Numbered from the stretch's first letter, positions 8,952 through 20,078 are shown. The stretch: 64,000 bases of DNA from PFJX01 sp963713085 (GCA_963713085.1 CAVQKQ010000012.1:1-64000); one strand, 5' to 3'. Notes: generated by a model from the letters alone, not told the origin. Numbers and translations: made by a program.

Positions 8952-9782
8952 ATGACCGAACGCACCTACAGCATCGAGTTTTTTCCGCCCAAAACCCCGG
9001 AGGGCATGGAGAAACTCCGGGAAACCCGGCGCCAGTTGGCCCAGCTCAAGCCCAAATTCTTCTCGGTCACCTTCGGCGCGGGTGGCTCCACCCAGGAGCG
9101 AACCCTGGAAACGGTGGTCGAGATCCAGTCCGAAGGCCTTTCCGCCGCGCCGCACTTGTCCTGCGTGGGCTCGACCCGGGGAAACATTCGCGCGGTGTTG
9201 GAGACCTATCGCAGCCACGGCATCCGCCACATCGTCGCCCTGCGTGGCGATTTACCCTCCGGCATGGCCGCGCCTGGCGAGTTCCGCTATGCCAACGAAC
9301 TAGTCTCATTCATTCGCCAAGAGACCGGCGACTGGTTCGAGATCGAGGTGGCGGCCTACCCGGAGGTCCATCCCCAGGCCCGAAACTACCGGGAAGATCT
9401 GAACAACTTCAAGCGCAAGGTGGACGCCGGCGCCAATGCGGCCATCACCCAGTATTTCTACAACGTGGATGCCTACTTCAATTTCGTCGAAGACTGTCAT
9501 GAACTGGAGGTGACCGTCCCCATCGTGCCCGGCGTCATGCCCATTTCAAATTTCAGTCAACTATCACGGTTTTCGGCCATGTGTGGCTCCGAGATCCCAC
9601 GTTGGATGGCACGGAAGATGGAGAGCTACCTGGACGACACCGCCTCGGTTCGGTCCTTCGGCCTGGATTTCGTGACCGCCATGTGCGAGCGGCTGCTGGC
9701 GGGCGGTGCTCCAGGGCTGCATTTCTATGCCCTGAATCAGGCGGCCCTCACCAGCACCATCTGGCAACGCCTGGGCATCTGA
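8952..9782 (+). CDS. metF: 5,10-methylenetetrahydrofolate reductase
   Basis: 276 residues, normal bacterial MetF length. The TIM-barrel flavoenzyme reduces methylene-THF to methyl-THF for methionine synthesis. The start YSIEFFPPKTPEGMEKL contains the catalytic Glu of the family. KFFSVTFGAGGSTQERT, HIVALRGDLP, and NFKRKVDAGANAAITQYFYN follow, all diagnostic, and PIVPGVMPISNFSQL closes the barrel. Only 57 bp separate it from the transporter gene, and I see no SAH or SAM riboswitch in that gap. A hairpin lies shortly downstream, at 9804-9821. Confidence 0.95.
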   Translation: MTERTYSIEFFPPKTPEGMEKLRETRRQLAQLKPKFFSVTFGAGGSTQERTLETVVEIQSEGLSAAPHLSCVGSTRGNIRAVLETYRSHGIRHIVALRGDLPSGMAAPGEFRYANELVSFIRQETGDWFEIEVAAYPEVHPQARNYREDLNNFKRKVDAGANAAITQYFYNVDAYFNFVEDCHELEVTVPIVPGVMPISNFSQLSRFSAMCGSEIPRWMARKMESYLDDTASVRSFGLDFVTAMCERLLAGGAPGLHFYALNQAALTSTIWQRLGI

Positions 9783-9792
9783 ACCCGTAAAC

Positions 9793-9821
9793 AGCAAAAA
9801 AAAGCCAGGCATAAGCCTGGC
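9793..9821 (-). terminator. Intrinsic terminator oriented to the minus strand
   Basis: A perfect 7-bp stem, GCCAGGC/GCCTGGC (9804-9810 and 9815-9821) with loop ATAA, is preceded on the plus strand by eight A. Read on the minus strand it is stem-loop plus U8, a textbook rho-independent terminator. On the plus strand no U tract follows, so it would end metF transcripts poorly. No minus-strand protein gene lies upstream of it in that orientation. Confidence 0.7.
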
Positions 9822-9840
9822 GCAAACGGAAATAGTTGTT

Positions 9841-9925
9841 GGTTACCTCCCTGACCCCGGTTCCAGGGGTTGCATTTGCAACGGGTAACGCATACTAATC
9901 CCTGAAATGGTTAGGGGAAATTAGT
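9841..9925. other. Structured intergenic element between metF and the response regulator
   Basis: Two nested structures can be drawn. The first has an outer stem GTTACC (9842-9847) with GGTAAC (9884-9889), enclosing a hairpin CCCC/GGGG (about 9855-9869) and a second hairpin TTGCA-TT-TGCAA (9870-9881): a three-way junction. The second has stem ACTAAT (9894-9899) with ATTAGT (9920-9925) around CCCT/AGGG. On the plus strand this would be the leader of the response-regulator gene, ending 40 bp before its start. On the minus strand it would be the body of a small RNA ending at the terminator 9793-9821. I match it to no known family. Confidence 0.45.
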
Positions 9926-9964
9926 CGTAAGTGCTAGCTCATATAACTTAAGCAGGGGGTTATC

Positions 9965-10594
9965 TTGAAAATCCTGTTGGCTGATGACCACCCCTTGTTC
10001 CGGGAGGGGGTTAAACCGGTGCTCCAGAAGCTGGACCCGGATGTGGAACTGGTGGAAGCGATCGACTATCCCACCGCGTTCGAGGCTATGCACCGGGATG
10101 GATATGGGGTTGATCTTGCCCTGCTGGATCTTTTCATGCCCGGCATGTCGGGGGTGGAAGGCGTCATCCGCTTCCGTGCCGCCTTCCCCGATCTTCCGGT
10201 GGTGGTCCTTTCCGCCGCGGAGCAGCTCGACGATATCCAGAAACTCCTGGCCGCCGGTGCCCTTGGCTATGTTACGAAATCCTCCCCAAGCGACGTGATT
10301 CTCGGCGCTCTTAGATTGGTGTTGGCGGGCGGTGTTTATATCCCGCCCAGTCTGCTGGGTGGCAGCTTCACCGTGTCGGCAACCAACCACGGCACCGCCC
10401 TGACCTCTCGCCAGGTCGAAGTCCTCCGTGAATTGGCCAAGGGCCAGAGCAACAAGCAAATCGCCCTGGCCCTGGACGTCACCGAGGGTACGGTCAAGAT
10501 CCACCTGGCGGCCATCTTCCGGATCCTCAAGGTGAACAACCGCACCGAGGCCGTTCTGGTGGCCCAGAAGATGGGTCTCGACAACGAAAGTTAG
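9965..10594 (+). CDS. NarL/FixJ-family response regulator (REC-LuxR HTH)
   Basis: 209 residues. The N-terminal receiver domain has MKILLADDHPLFREG (acidic pair), the phospho-acceptor Asp55 in LALLDLFMPGMSG, the Ser/Thr position in VVVLSAAEQ, and Lys in GYVTKSSP. The C-terminal LuxR-type helix-turn-helix runs from LTSRQVEVLRELAKGQSNKQ to NNRTEAVLVAQ, so the protein is a DNA-binding transcription factor. It starts with TTG at 9965 behind AGGGGG. The kinase gene follows 25 bp later, so the two form a cognate pair. The leader upstream is strongly structured. The regulated genes are not evident. Confidence 0.9.
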   Translation: MKILLADDHPLFREGVKPVLQKLDPDVELVEAIDYPTAFEAMHRDGYGVDLALLDLFMPGMSGVEGVIRFRAAFPDLPVVVLSAAEQLDDIQKLLAAGALGYVTKSSPSDVILGALRLVLAGGVYIPPSLLGGSFTVSATNHGTALTSRQVEVLRELAKGQSNKQIALALDVTEGTVKIHLAAIFRILKVNNRTEAVLVAQKMGLDNES

Positions 10595-10619
10595 CAAGCG
10601 CTTACATCCAATCAATCCC

Positions 10620-12581
10620 ATGCATAACGGGCAATGGTCTCCGGCATCGGATCAACCCGGCTTGAGCCTGCGTCTACGCATTCTCATCGTCGCGCTGTTG
10701 CCCCTGCTCGTTGCGGTGGGTCTTTTCGCCGCCTATTTTGCCCATCGCAGCGTCACCGAAGCGGAGCTCGGACTGGAGCGCTTGGGCAAGGATACCTCCC
10801 GGCATCTAGCCGAGGCCGTCGCCTATGACCTGTTTTCGGGAAACCTGACCTATGTAAAACGTCTGCTGGACTTCGAACTCAACACCCGGAATGCCCAGGC
10901 CATCGGCATCACGGGGGGCAAGGGCTGGCAAGTGGTCAGCAGCCACGCGCATTTGTTGCCGCCACTGGCCGGGGTGCCCCAGGAATCCTTCTGGCGTGAT
11001 GGTTCCATGCTGTACTTTTCCTATCCGGTGCACCTGCCCACAAGCCAGGAAAACGACCCCTATCTCGACTTGATGGGCGAAACCAGCCACACCGCCTCCT
11101 ATGTCGTGGTCGCCATCAGTCGCGACCCCATCGAGTTGACCCGTTCCCAGGTGGTCCTGACAACGGCGGGCATGGCCCTGCTGACCATACTTCTTGCCCT
11201 GATCCTGGCATGGCGCCTCTCAGGCGGCGTGAGCAGGCCGCTGCACAGGATCATTCAAAGCGTGCATCGACTCGCCGGTGGCAGCCTTTCCGAACGCGTG
11301 GATGAAAGCTCGCTTGGGGAAATCGGCCAGCTTGAGCGAGGCGTCAACAAAATGGCACATGCCTTGCAAGAGAGCCAGAACAGCCTCCAACGCAAGGTCC
11401 AGGAGGCCACGGCGGAACTGCTCGGCCAGAAACAGGCGGCTGAGGCGGCGGTCCTGGCCAAATCGCGCTTTCTCGCGGCGGCGAGCCATGACCTGCGCCA
11501 ACCCTTGCACGCCATGACCTTGCTGGTTTCCGCACTGCGGGAACGACTGCCGGATGGCGAACCCAAGCGCCTGGCCGACCATATTGAATCATCTGCCTCG
11601 GCCATGGAAAGTCTGCTCAATTCCTTGCTGGATCTCTCCAAGCTCGACGCGGGCATCGTGGAGGCTCATCCGGAATGTTTTCCCTTGGCCCGAATCCTGG
11701 AGAATATCTGCAATCAATTCACCCCTCTGGCAAAGGAAAAAGGCCTCCGCCTGCAGTCCCTCACCACCAAGATGTGGGCCTATACCGACCCCGTGCTGAT
11801 GGAGCGCATCCTTGCCAATTTAATCTCCAATGCGCTGCGCTATACCGACCACGGCCGAGTCCTGGTCGGCTGCCGCCGGGTGCGAAAGGATTGGATACGC
11901 TTGGAAGTATGGGACACGGGAAGAGGCATTCTTCCCGTCCATCAAGCGCGGATTTTTGAAGAATATTTCCAATTGGAAAATCCGGAGCGCCATCGCGACA
12001 AGGGCCTGGGACTCGGATTGGCGATCGTTTCGCGCCTGGCCCGCCTGCTCGGCTGCTCCATTCAGGTCCGATCGACGTTGCACCGTGGCTCCTGCTTCCA
12101 CCTCCAGATCGCCCGTTGCCATCCCAGGCGTCTATCCGCGAGGGAGGAATTCACGGCAAGCCCGAGTTTCTCCTTGCCGTTGGAACATGCGCTGGTGGCC
12201 TTCATCGACGACGACCTCAGCATTCTCGAGGCCATGGTGGAGGTTTTCGATCAGTGGGGCGTCTCCCTGGCAGCCGGCGAGGATGCGGAGCAGGTACGCG
12301 CGGAACTCATCGAATTGGGTCGCCGCCCGGACATCATCCTTTCCGATTTCCGTCTCAACGACGGACGCAACGGGATCGAAGCGGTAGCCGTATTGCGGGC
12401 GGCCTTCGGGCCAGACATTCCGGCCCTGCTTCTCACTGGAGATACCGCTCCGGAAACCATCCAGGCCATCAACGACAGTGGCCTGCCGGTGCTGCATAAA
12501 CCGTTAAAACCCGCCAAACTACGGGCCTTTCTTTCCCATTTGCTGGCCGGTAACACGAGCCAAGTCCACTCCCCCCAATGA
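10620..12581 (+). CDS. Hybrid sensor histidine kinase with C-terminal receiver domain
   Basis: 653 residues. Membrane segments at about 20-40 (ILIVALLPLLVAVGLFAAYF) and 180-200 bracket a periplasmic sensor domain of about 135 residues with no recognised fold. A HAMP-like linker and a coiled coil (about 250-275) lead to the HisKA domain, with phospho-His at residue 290 in AAASHDLRQPLHAM. The HATPase_c domain carries ANLISNALRYT, EVWDTGRGI and KGLGLGLAIVSRLA. A C-terminal receiver domain starts at FIDDDLSILEAM and has Asp576 in IILSDFRL and Lys in VLHKPLKP. This layout (kinase plus REC next to a NarL-type regulator) is common in Proteobacteria. No histidine phosphotransfer domain is seen. The gene overlaps the next one by ATGA. 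Confidence 0.9.
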   Translation: MHNGQWSPASDQPGLSLRLRILIVALLPLLVAVGLFAAYFAHRSVTEAELGLERLGKDTSRHLAEAVAYDLFSGNLTYVKRLLDFELNTRNAQAIGITGGKGWQVVSSHAHLLPPLAGVPQESFWRDGSMLYFSYPVHLPTSQENDPYLDLMGETSHTASYVVVAISRDPIELTRSQVVLTTAGMALLTILLALILAWRLSGGVSRPLHRIIQSVHRLAGGSLSERVDESSLGEIGQLERGVNKMAHALQESQNSLQRKVQEATAELLGQKQAAEAAVLAKSRFLAAASHDLRQPLHAMTLLVSALRERLPDGEPKRLADHIESSASAMESLLNSLLDLSKLDAGIVEAHPECFPLARILENICNQFTPLAKEKGLRLQSLTTKMWAYTDPVLMERILANLISNALRYTDHGRVLVGCRRVRKDWIRLEVWDTGRGILPVHQARIFEEYFQLENPERHRDKGLGLGLAIVSRLARLLGCSIQVRSTLHRGSCFHLQIARCHPRRLSAREEFTASPSFSLPLEHALVAFIDDDLSILEAMVEVFDQWGVSLAAGEDAEQVRAELIELGRRPDIILSDFRLNDGRNGIEAVAVLRAAFGPDIPALLLTGDTAPETIQAINDSGLPVLHKPLKPAKLRAFLSHLLAGNTSQVHSPQ

Positions 12582-13123
12582 AAATACTTTCCCTTTTACT
12601 CCTTGCCGCAGGCATCCTGGCCGGCCCAGCTTATTGGATCTACGCCAAGTTCTATACCGGTGAGCAGGCCATGCTGCTACCTTTGGCCAAGGTGGACACC
12701 CAGGATCAGTCCTGGTCCTGGCGTTCCCACACATTCCAACTGTCCAAGGACATGGCACCCCTGGGGTTGATCTTCTCGGCCCATGGCGAGTTTGCCCCCA
12801 ACATGGACGAGAGCCAGCCACCCAAAGACCGTTATGCCGCCACGCTTTTCAAGGACGGGGTCGCCGCCAAACCCCTTACCTTCACCCTGGGCGTCAATCA
12901 TGTGTCGCTGTCCAACCCGACCTTCCGCGAGCATCTGCTGCTGTTCCAGGTAGTGCAGGATGCCGTGTATCAACTCGAGGTAACGCCGATCACGGCCCCG
13001 GATATCCAGCTTGACCACGTTCAGCTGGAAATCCGGCGCAATGTGCTCGAACCCAACAACCACATCGTCACCGCCGGCATCATGCTGCTGATCCTGGGCA
13101 TTCTTGGCCTGGTGCTCATTTGA
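12578..13123 (+). CDS. Uncharacterised membrane-anchored protein in the two-component operon
   Basis: 181 residues; I do not recognise a family. An N-terminal hydrophobic segment (residues 3-25) and a C-terminal one (about 160-181, ending AGIMLLILGILGLVLI) flank a soluble middle of about 130 residues rich in beta-type sequence, which would lie in the periplasm. There are no cysteines and no obvious catalytic motif. Its ATG overlaps the kinase stop codon (ATGA at 12578-12581), so its translation is coupled to the kinase. A role as accessory sensor or signal partner for the kinase is inference. Confidence 0.75.
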   Translation: MKILSLLLLAAGILAGPAYWIYAKFYTGEQAMLLPLAKVDTQDQSWSWRSHTFQLSKDMAPLGLIFSAHGEFAPNMDESQPPKDRYAATLFKDGVAAKPLTFTLGVNHVSLSNPTFREHLLLFQVVQDAVYQLEVTPITAPDIQLDHVQLEIRRNVLEPNNHIVTAGIMLLILGILGLVLI

Positions 13124-13166
13124 AATGACCATACCCCCGGCGGAATATTGCGGGGATAAGGCCGCA

Positions 13167-13235
13167 CCCAATATGGGCCCGTGTAAATGGGAAAGGCATG
13201 CGTCGACTCCATGCCGGCCGGGCCCATGCATTGGG
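13167..13235. repeat. Long inverted repeat between convergent genes
   Basis: Left arm CCCAATATGGGCCCG (13167-13181) pairs with right arm CGGGCCCATGCATTGGG (13219-13235), a 15-bp match with a two-base bulge. Inside it a second stem, GGCATG (13195-13200) with CATGCC (13210-13215), closes a nine-base loop. It lies between the membrane-protein gene and rsuA, which converge, and no U tract follows on either strand. It could act as a two-way transcription barrier or be a mobile palindrome. Confidence 0.6.
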
Positions 13236-13331
13236 AAAGTGTGCCGATCGATTTGAATATCACGACTGACAAGTTTTTACCCCGATTGATGGAATACGGG
13301 CCATCGTGGCCTGTCCGGGTCCGACGGCTGC

Positions 13332-14054
13332 TCAGGATTCCGGTTGCGAAGGCGACAAACCCAGCTCGGCCAGTTCGGTTGGTTCCAGCCAACGCCAGTT
13401 CCCCGGCGCCAGATCATCCGGAAGCCACAAGCGTCCGATCCGGATTCTTTCCAGGCTTACTACGCGATTGCCCGCAGCCGCCAGCATGCGCTTCACCTGG
13501 TGATATCTGCCTTCGTTGAGGGTGATATCCAGCATGGTTTGAGACAGGCGTTCGCAGGCCAACGCGGCCACGGGCTCAGGCGAGTCATGGAGTTTCACGC
13601 CAGTCAACAGGGCCGCTATTTGGGTTTCGTTCAGGTCGTGTTTGACGCCGACCCGATACACCTTCTCCACCTTGCGCTTGGGTGAAATCAAATTATGAAT
13701 AAACGCACCATCATCGGAAAAAAGGAGCAGTCCCGTCGTGTCTTCATCCAGTCTGCCGACTGGCTGGATGCCTCTTGTCACCAGCGGATCCGGCAACAGA
13801 CCGAGTACGCTGGGATGATGGCGCGGAGAACTGGAACACTCATAGTGCGGCGGCTTGTTGAGCATCACATAGACCCGCTCGCGACACAGCCAGGGGACCC
13901 CCGCCACATCGATCTCCAGGCCCTGGGGGTCGAATTCGGCAAAAGGTTCGGTACAGGGTGTTCCGGCAACGGCTACTCTTCCTGCTCGCGCCAAGGCCCG
14001 GCAAACCTTGCGTGTTCCAAATCCCTGCGCTTGCAGAATACGTTCCAGTTGCAT
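13332..14054 (-). CDS. rsuA: 16S rRNA pseudouridine(516) synthase
   Basis: 240 residues. An N-terminal S4-like RNA-binding segment (MQLERILQAQGFGTRKVCRAL) precedes the RsuA/RluB/E/F-type catalytic domain. The catalytic Asp lies in PVGRLDEDTTGLLLFSDDG, followed by KVEKVYRV and the conserved NEGRYHQVKRMLAAAGNRV. The family assignment is firm. RsuA rather than RluB/E/F is supported by length and by the KPPHYECSSS stretch. It modifies U516 of 16S rRNA during small-subunit assembly. It stands alone on the minus strand between the sensor operon and gyrB. Confidence 0.9.
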   Translation of the reverse strand: MQLERILQAQGFGTRKVCRALARAGRVAVAGTPCTEPFAEFDPQGLEIDVAGVPWLCRERVYVMLNKPPHYECSSSPRHHPSVLGLLPDPLVTRGIQPVGRLDEDTTGLLLFSDDGAFIHNLISPKRKVEKVYRVGVKHDLNETQIAALLTGVKLHDSPEPVAALACERLSQTMLDITLNEGRYHQVKRMLAAAGNRVVSLERIRIGRLWLPDDLAPGNWRWLEPTELAELGLSPSQPES

Positions 14055-14137
14055 GGGAGGGCGGTGATTACTAAGGATAGGCCCCGCAAGTCGTCACATT
14101 GATGAATGACATGAGTGGCTGATTGCCCGCGCCGTCA

Positions 14138-16597
<2,460 letters not shown>

Positions 16598-16671
16598 GTG
16601 AAACGTCCTGTTCTCTTGATTGAATGCATAGGCCGGGGGGGAAGCCCCTCCCTACTTGGCGTAGCGCTTGA

Positions 16672-17778
16672 TCAGATACGCATGGGCATCACCACATAGC
16701 TGAAGTTTTCATCTCCGGCTATGGTGATCAGCATGGAGCTGGAGGGATCACCGAACGAACATTGCACGGTGTCCACATCCAGGTTGTTCAGGGCGTCCTG
16801 CAGATACTGGACGTTGAAGCCAATGTCGAGCGGTTCCCCAGCGTAATCGATATCCAGTTCTTCCTGGGCCTCTTCCTGCTCGTTGTTGCTGCAGGCAATA
16901 CGCAGGCTGCCGGTAGTGAGGGCGATGCGTACCCCCCGGTATTTTTCGTTGGTCAGAATTGCGGCACGCGTCAGGGACTGGGACAGCCTTTGCCTCGCAA
17001 TCGCAAACTTCTTGTCGTGACCGATGGGGATGACCCGCTGCCAATCAGGGAACTTGCCGTCTACGACCTTGCTTCTCAGTTCGAAGTCGGGTCGGCGGAA
17101 TACCACCTGATTCTGATTCACCTGAATATGCAGGGGATCATCGCTGTCGCCAAGCAGCTTTACCAGTTCCAGCACGGTTTTACGCGGCAGGATAACATCC
17201 ACCCCCTGAGCCAGGTCTTGTTCCAACTCCGTGGCATCCACCGCAAGTCTGTGTCCGTCGGTCGCCGCGACCGTAAGCCGCTTGCCCTGTATCGAGAACA
17301 ACATGCCATTCAGGTAATAGCGGATGTCCTGGACGGCCATCGAGTACTGTACCCGGGAAAGCAGATGCTTCATCTCCTTCTGCGGTACGCTGAAGGAAAC
17401 CCCTTGGCCGTCGGGGATTTGTAACTTGGGAAAATCCCTGGCAGGCAGGGTCTGCAGACTGAACCGGCTACGTCCCGACTGGACTTTGAGCAAATCCCCC
17501 GACAAATTCAGGCTGATGGGTTCCACATCGGGAAGCGTGCGGCAGATATCCAGCAATTTGCGTGCGGATACCGTAAAGGCGGCATCCGCCGCGCCTTGTT
17601 CTTCCGCCCAGGTACTTATTTGCAGTTCCAGATCCGTGGCAACCAGGGCTGCACGTCCCCCCACAACTTCGACCAGAACATTGGAAAGAATAGGGAGGGT
17701 GTGCTTGCGTTCCACCACGCCGGCCACGGCTTGCAAAGGCTTGAGCAAGGCGTCCTTTGAGGATTTAAGTACAAGCAT
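16672..17778 (-). CDS. dnaN: DNA polymerase III sliding clamp (beta subunit)
   Basis: 368 residues, the normal clamp length, with three repeated DNA-clamp folds. The start MLVLKSSKDALLKPLQAVAG and the ending SFGDPSSSMLITIAGDENF then YVVMPMRI are typical; the C-terminal MPMR is conserved in DnaN. AGGAAG precedes the ATG. The ring-shaped dimer tethers polymerase III to DNA and binds Hda, MutS and others. It is the second gene of dnaA-dnaN-gyrB, 198 bp after dnaA across the origin. Confidence 0.97.
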   Translation of the reverse strand: MLVLKSSKDALLKPLQAVAGVVERKHTLPILSNVLVEVVGGRAALVATDLELQISTWAEEQGAADAAFTVSARKLLDICRTLPDVEPISLNLSGDLLKVQSGRSRFSLQTLPARDFPKLQIPDGQGVSFSVPQKEMKHLLSRVQYSMAVQDIRYYLNGMLFSIQGKRLTVAATDGHRLAVDATELEQDLAQGVDVILPRKTVLELVKLLGDSDDPLHIQVNQNQVVFRRPDFELRSKVVDGKFPDWQRVIPIGHDKKFAIARQRLSQSLTRAAILTNEKYRGVRIALTTGSLRIACSNNEQEEAQEELDIDYAGEPLDIGFNVQYLQDALNNLDVDTVQCSFGDPSSSMLITIAGDENFSYVVMPMRI

Positions 17779-17976
17779 TTATATCTTCCTGATAGTAGTA
17801 ATAGGTGAGGGTCGTTTTCTGTATAAGCCTGGAAAGTTTATCAAAATCATCGGTTTAAACTGTTGAAAAAGATATTGACAAGCCTGTGTGGCACTGGGGG
17901 ACACATTGTGGACAAATAACAGGTCTGCGTCCCGTATCATTCTTTTCCACATTGCTTGCATAGCTTGTCCACAGAC
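17779..17976. other. oriC: Probable chromosomal replication origin (oriC) between dnaA and dnaN
   Basis: This 198-bp gap holds three DnaA boxes that fit TTWTNCACA or differ at one base: TTGTCCACA as its reverse complement at 17907-17915, TTTTCCACA at 17943-17951 and TTGTCCACA at 17965-17973. Next to them, about 17800-17880, lies a stretch clearly richer in A and T than its surroundings (for example TTTATCAAAATCATCGG and GTTGAAAAAGATATTG), a suitable unwinding element. Position between dnaA and dnaN, with parS sites and parAB nearby, supports the call. Weaker boxes may exist upstream of dnaA, but I found none I trust. Confidence 0.85.
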
Positions 17977-19359
17977 TTATCCCGTCAATACCTGAACCAG
18001 CAGGTTGTAGTCACGGCGCAGGGCAGGATCGCTGAGCTTGAGTTCCTCGATCTTGTGGCAGGCATGCAGTACCGTGGTGTGATCCCGCCCACCGAAGGCC
18101 TGACCGATCTCGGGAAAAGAGAGGTCGGTCAGTTCCCGCGCAAGATACATGGCCAGCTGCCTAGGGCGGGCAATATTGCGGGTGCGTTTCTTAGAGTACA
18201 TGTCGGCGATCTTGATCTTGAAATAATCGGCCACGGTTTTTTGGATGTTTTCGATGGATATCTGGCGGTTCTGTACTGCGAGCAGGTCTTTCAATGCATC
18301 TTTCGCCAAGTCCACGGAAATAGCCAATTTGTTGAACCTGGAAAACGCGATAACCCGTTTCAGGGCGCCTTCCAGTTCCCGCACATTGGAACGAACCTGT
18401 TTGGCGATAAAAAAAGCGGTGCCCTCATCCAGGCTGATCTTATCCTGTCGAGCCTTGTCCAGCAGGATGGCGACCCGCATTTCCAGTTCTGGGGGCTCCA
18501 GCATCACGGTGAGGCCCCAACTGAAGCGGGATTTCAGGCGCTCCTCGATACCTTCCATGTCCTTGGGGAAGGTATCGCTGGTGATGATGACCTGTTTGTG
18601 TTCTTCGATCAGGGTGTTGAAGGTGTAGAAGAATTGCTCCTGGGTACCCTCCTTACCGGCGAAAAATTGGATGTCATCGATCAGCAGCAGGTCCAGAGAG
18701 TCGTAGCGACGCTTGAAGTCTTCGTATGAATTCGCGCGTACCGCACGCACCATGTCGGAAACATAGCGGTCGGCATGGATGTATCGCACCTTCGCCTTGT
18801 GATCGAGTTCAACCACGCGGTTGCCGATAGCCTGGACCAAGTGGGTTTTTCCTAGACCCACACCGCCGTAGACGAACAAAGGGTTGTAGCCGGATCCCGG
18901 GTTCTCCGCGACCTGCAAGGCGGCGGCACGGGCCATGTCGTTTGCCTTTCCGGGTACGAAGGTGTCGAAATTGAATGAGGGATTGAGACGACTTTCATTG
19001 ATTGGTGGTTGTTGCGAAGCCGTGGTGGACAACTTCGCTTTGTGCTCCGGAATATTCTTTTTTGGTGCGTCAGAAGGCACAGGGTTTTCAACCCCGTTTC
19101 CCTTGGGTACCGATGCGGTTTTTTCGCTCCCAACGGTTAGCGTGATAGAAGGTGGGGTCGGAAAGAATTCCCTGGCCAGTTGCTCGATTTCCGCAAGAAA
19201 TTTATCGCGCACCCACTGGGCAACGAACCGACTTGGCGCGGTCACCTCGATCAAGCCTGGGGCTACAACGACGCTTAACGGTCGTAACCAGGTACTGAGT
19301 TGTTGGGAATTGACCGTCCGCTCAAAATGGGCGAGGCAGTGACTCCAGAAATCGTCCAT
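17977..19359 (-). CDS. dnaA: Chromosomal replication initiator protein DnaA
   Basis: 460 residues from the ATG at 19359. The frame extends upstream to 19443, but MDDFWSHCLAHFERTV matches the DnaA N terminus and the extra 28 residues do not. Domain I carries QLSTWLRPLSV. A variable linker follows. The AAA+ domain starts LNPSFNFDTFVPGKAND and has Walker A GGVGLGKTHL, Walker B LLLIDDIQF and SRFSWGLTV. Domain IV holds the DNA-binding signature SFPEIGQAFGGRDHTTVLHAC. The product melts oriC and loads the helicase. It is transcribed divergently from rpmH, and its boxes lie just downstream, in the gap before dnaN. Confidence 0.97.
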   Translation of the reverse strand: MDDFWSHCLAHFERTVNSQQLSTWLRPLSVVVAPGLIEVTAPSRFVAQWVRDKFLAEIEQLAREFFPTPPSITLTVGSEKTASVPKGNGVENPVPSDAPKKNIPEHKAKLSTTASQQPPINESRLNPSFNFDTFVPGKANDMARAAALQVAENPGSGYNPLFVYGGVGLGKTHLVQAIGNRVVELDHKAKVRYIHADRYVSDMVRAVRANSYEDFKRRYDSLDLLLIDDIQFFAGKEGTQEQFFYTFNTLIEEHKQVIITSDTFPKDMEGIEERLKSRFSWGLTVMLEPPELEMRVAILLDKARQDKISLDEGTAFFIAKQVRSNVRELEGALKRVIAFSRFNKLAISVDLAKDALKDLLAVQNRQISIENIQKTVADYFKIKIADMYSKKRTRNIARPRQLAMYLARELTDLSFPEIGQAFGGRDHTTVLHACHKIEELKLSDPALRRDYNLLVQVLTG

Positions 19360-19499
19360 GAGCAGAAAATGAGGTGGGGTGGAATAGCTGTGGCGGCATT
19401 TTAACACCCACTTTTTGGTAACCGGGAAAGTTTGACAAATCATGGTGCTAGCGGTCTAATGCGGAGCTTTTTCGAAGTCGTTACTTCAGGGGTTCTGTC

Positions 19500-19634
19500 A
19501 TGAAACGCACCTATCAACCTTCCGTCGTCCGTCGTAAGCGTACTCACGGCTTTCGCGCACGCATGAAGACACAAGGCGGGCGGGCGGTGATCAATGCTCG
19601 CCGTGCCAAGGGCCGCAAGCGCCTCGCTGTCTGA
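19500..19634 (+). CDS. rpmH: 50S ribosomal protein L34
   Basis: 44 residues, the normal L34 size. It begins MKRTYQPSVVRRKRTHGFRA and ends AKGRKRLAV, highly basic and diagnostic. A GGGGTT stretch lies just before the ATG at 19500. It is divergent from dnaA and followed 24 bp later by rnpA, the universal rpmH-rnpA order. Confidence 0.97.
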   Translation: MKRTYQPSVVRRKRTHGFRARMKTQGGRAVINARRAKGRKRLAV

Positions 19635-19658
19635 CCTACCGGTTATCCGGCTGGAGCC

Positions 19659-20072
19659 GTGTGCGACACCGCATTGGACCAAGCCAAGATTCCCGGTACG
19701 GAGTCCCTCAGCTTCGGATCAGGGAAGAAACTAAGAAAAACGGATGAGTTTTCATCCGTTTTTAGTTTTCGCTGTAGCCGGCGCGGAAGCGGTTTGGATG
19801 TTCTTGCCGGACCCAATGGGCTGTCATTTTCTCGATTGGGGCTGATCGTCCCAAAGAAAGTCATTCCCACAGCCGTGGGACGAAATCGGGTGAAACGTCT
19901 GTTGCGTGAGTGGTTCAGACTGAATCAGCATGAATACCCAGGTTTGGATTTCGTAGCCCGCATAAAGTCTATGGATACGGAAATTGTATTAAAGGATGAA
20001 TTTCTCGACGGACTCGTGGTCTGCAAGACTTGTGTCCTGAAGCGCATCGCGACCACCCCCAATCATCTCTGA
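19659..20072 (+). CDS. rnpA: Ribonuclease P protein component
   Basis: 137 residues from the GTG at 19659, which has GGAG three bases upstream. The core fits RnpA: RKTDEFSSVFSF, RLGLIVPKKVIPTAVGRNRV and KRLLREWFRLNQHEYPGLDF, the last containing the RNR motif that contacts RNase P RNA. The first 18 residues are a poorly conserved extension, so a later start is possible. The product is the protein subunit of the tRNA 5'-processing ribozyme. yidD, which usually follows rnpA, is missing: yidC starts six bases after the stop. Confidence 0.93.
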   Translation: MCDTALDQAKIPGTESLSFGSGKKLRKTDEFSSVFSFRCSRRGSGLDVLAGPNGLSFSRLGLIVPKKVIPTAVGRNRVKRLLREWFRLNQHEYPGLDFVARIKSMDTEIVLKDEFLDGLVVCKTCVLKRIATTPNHL

Positions 20073-20078
20073 ACTGCC

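Noticed and set aside
19360..19443. Longer DnaA N terminus starting at 19443
   Set aside because: The 28 extra residues do not resemble DnaA domain I, which begins at MDDFWSH.
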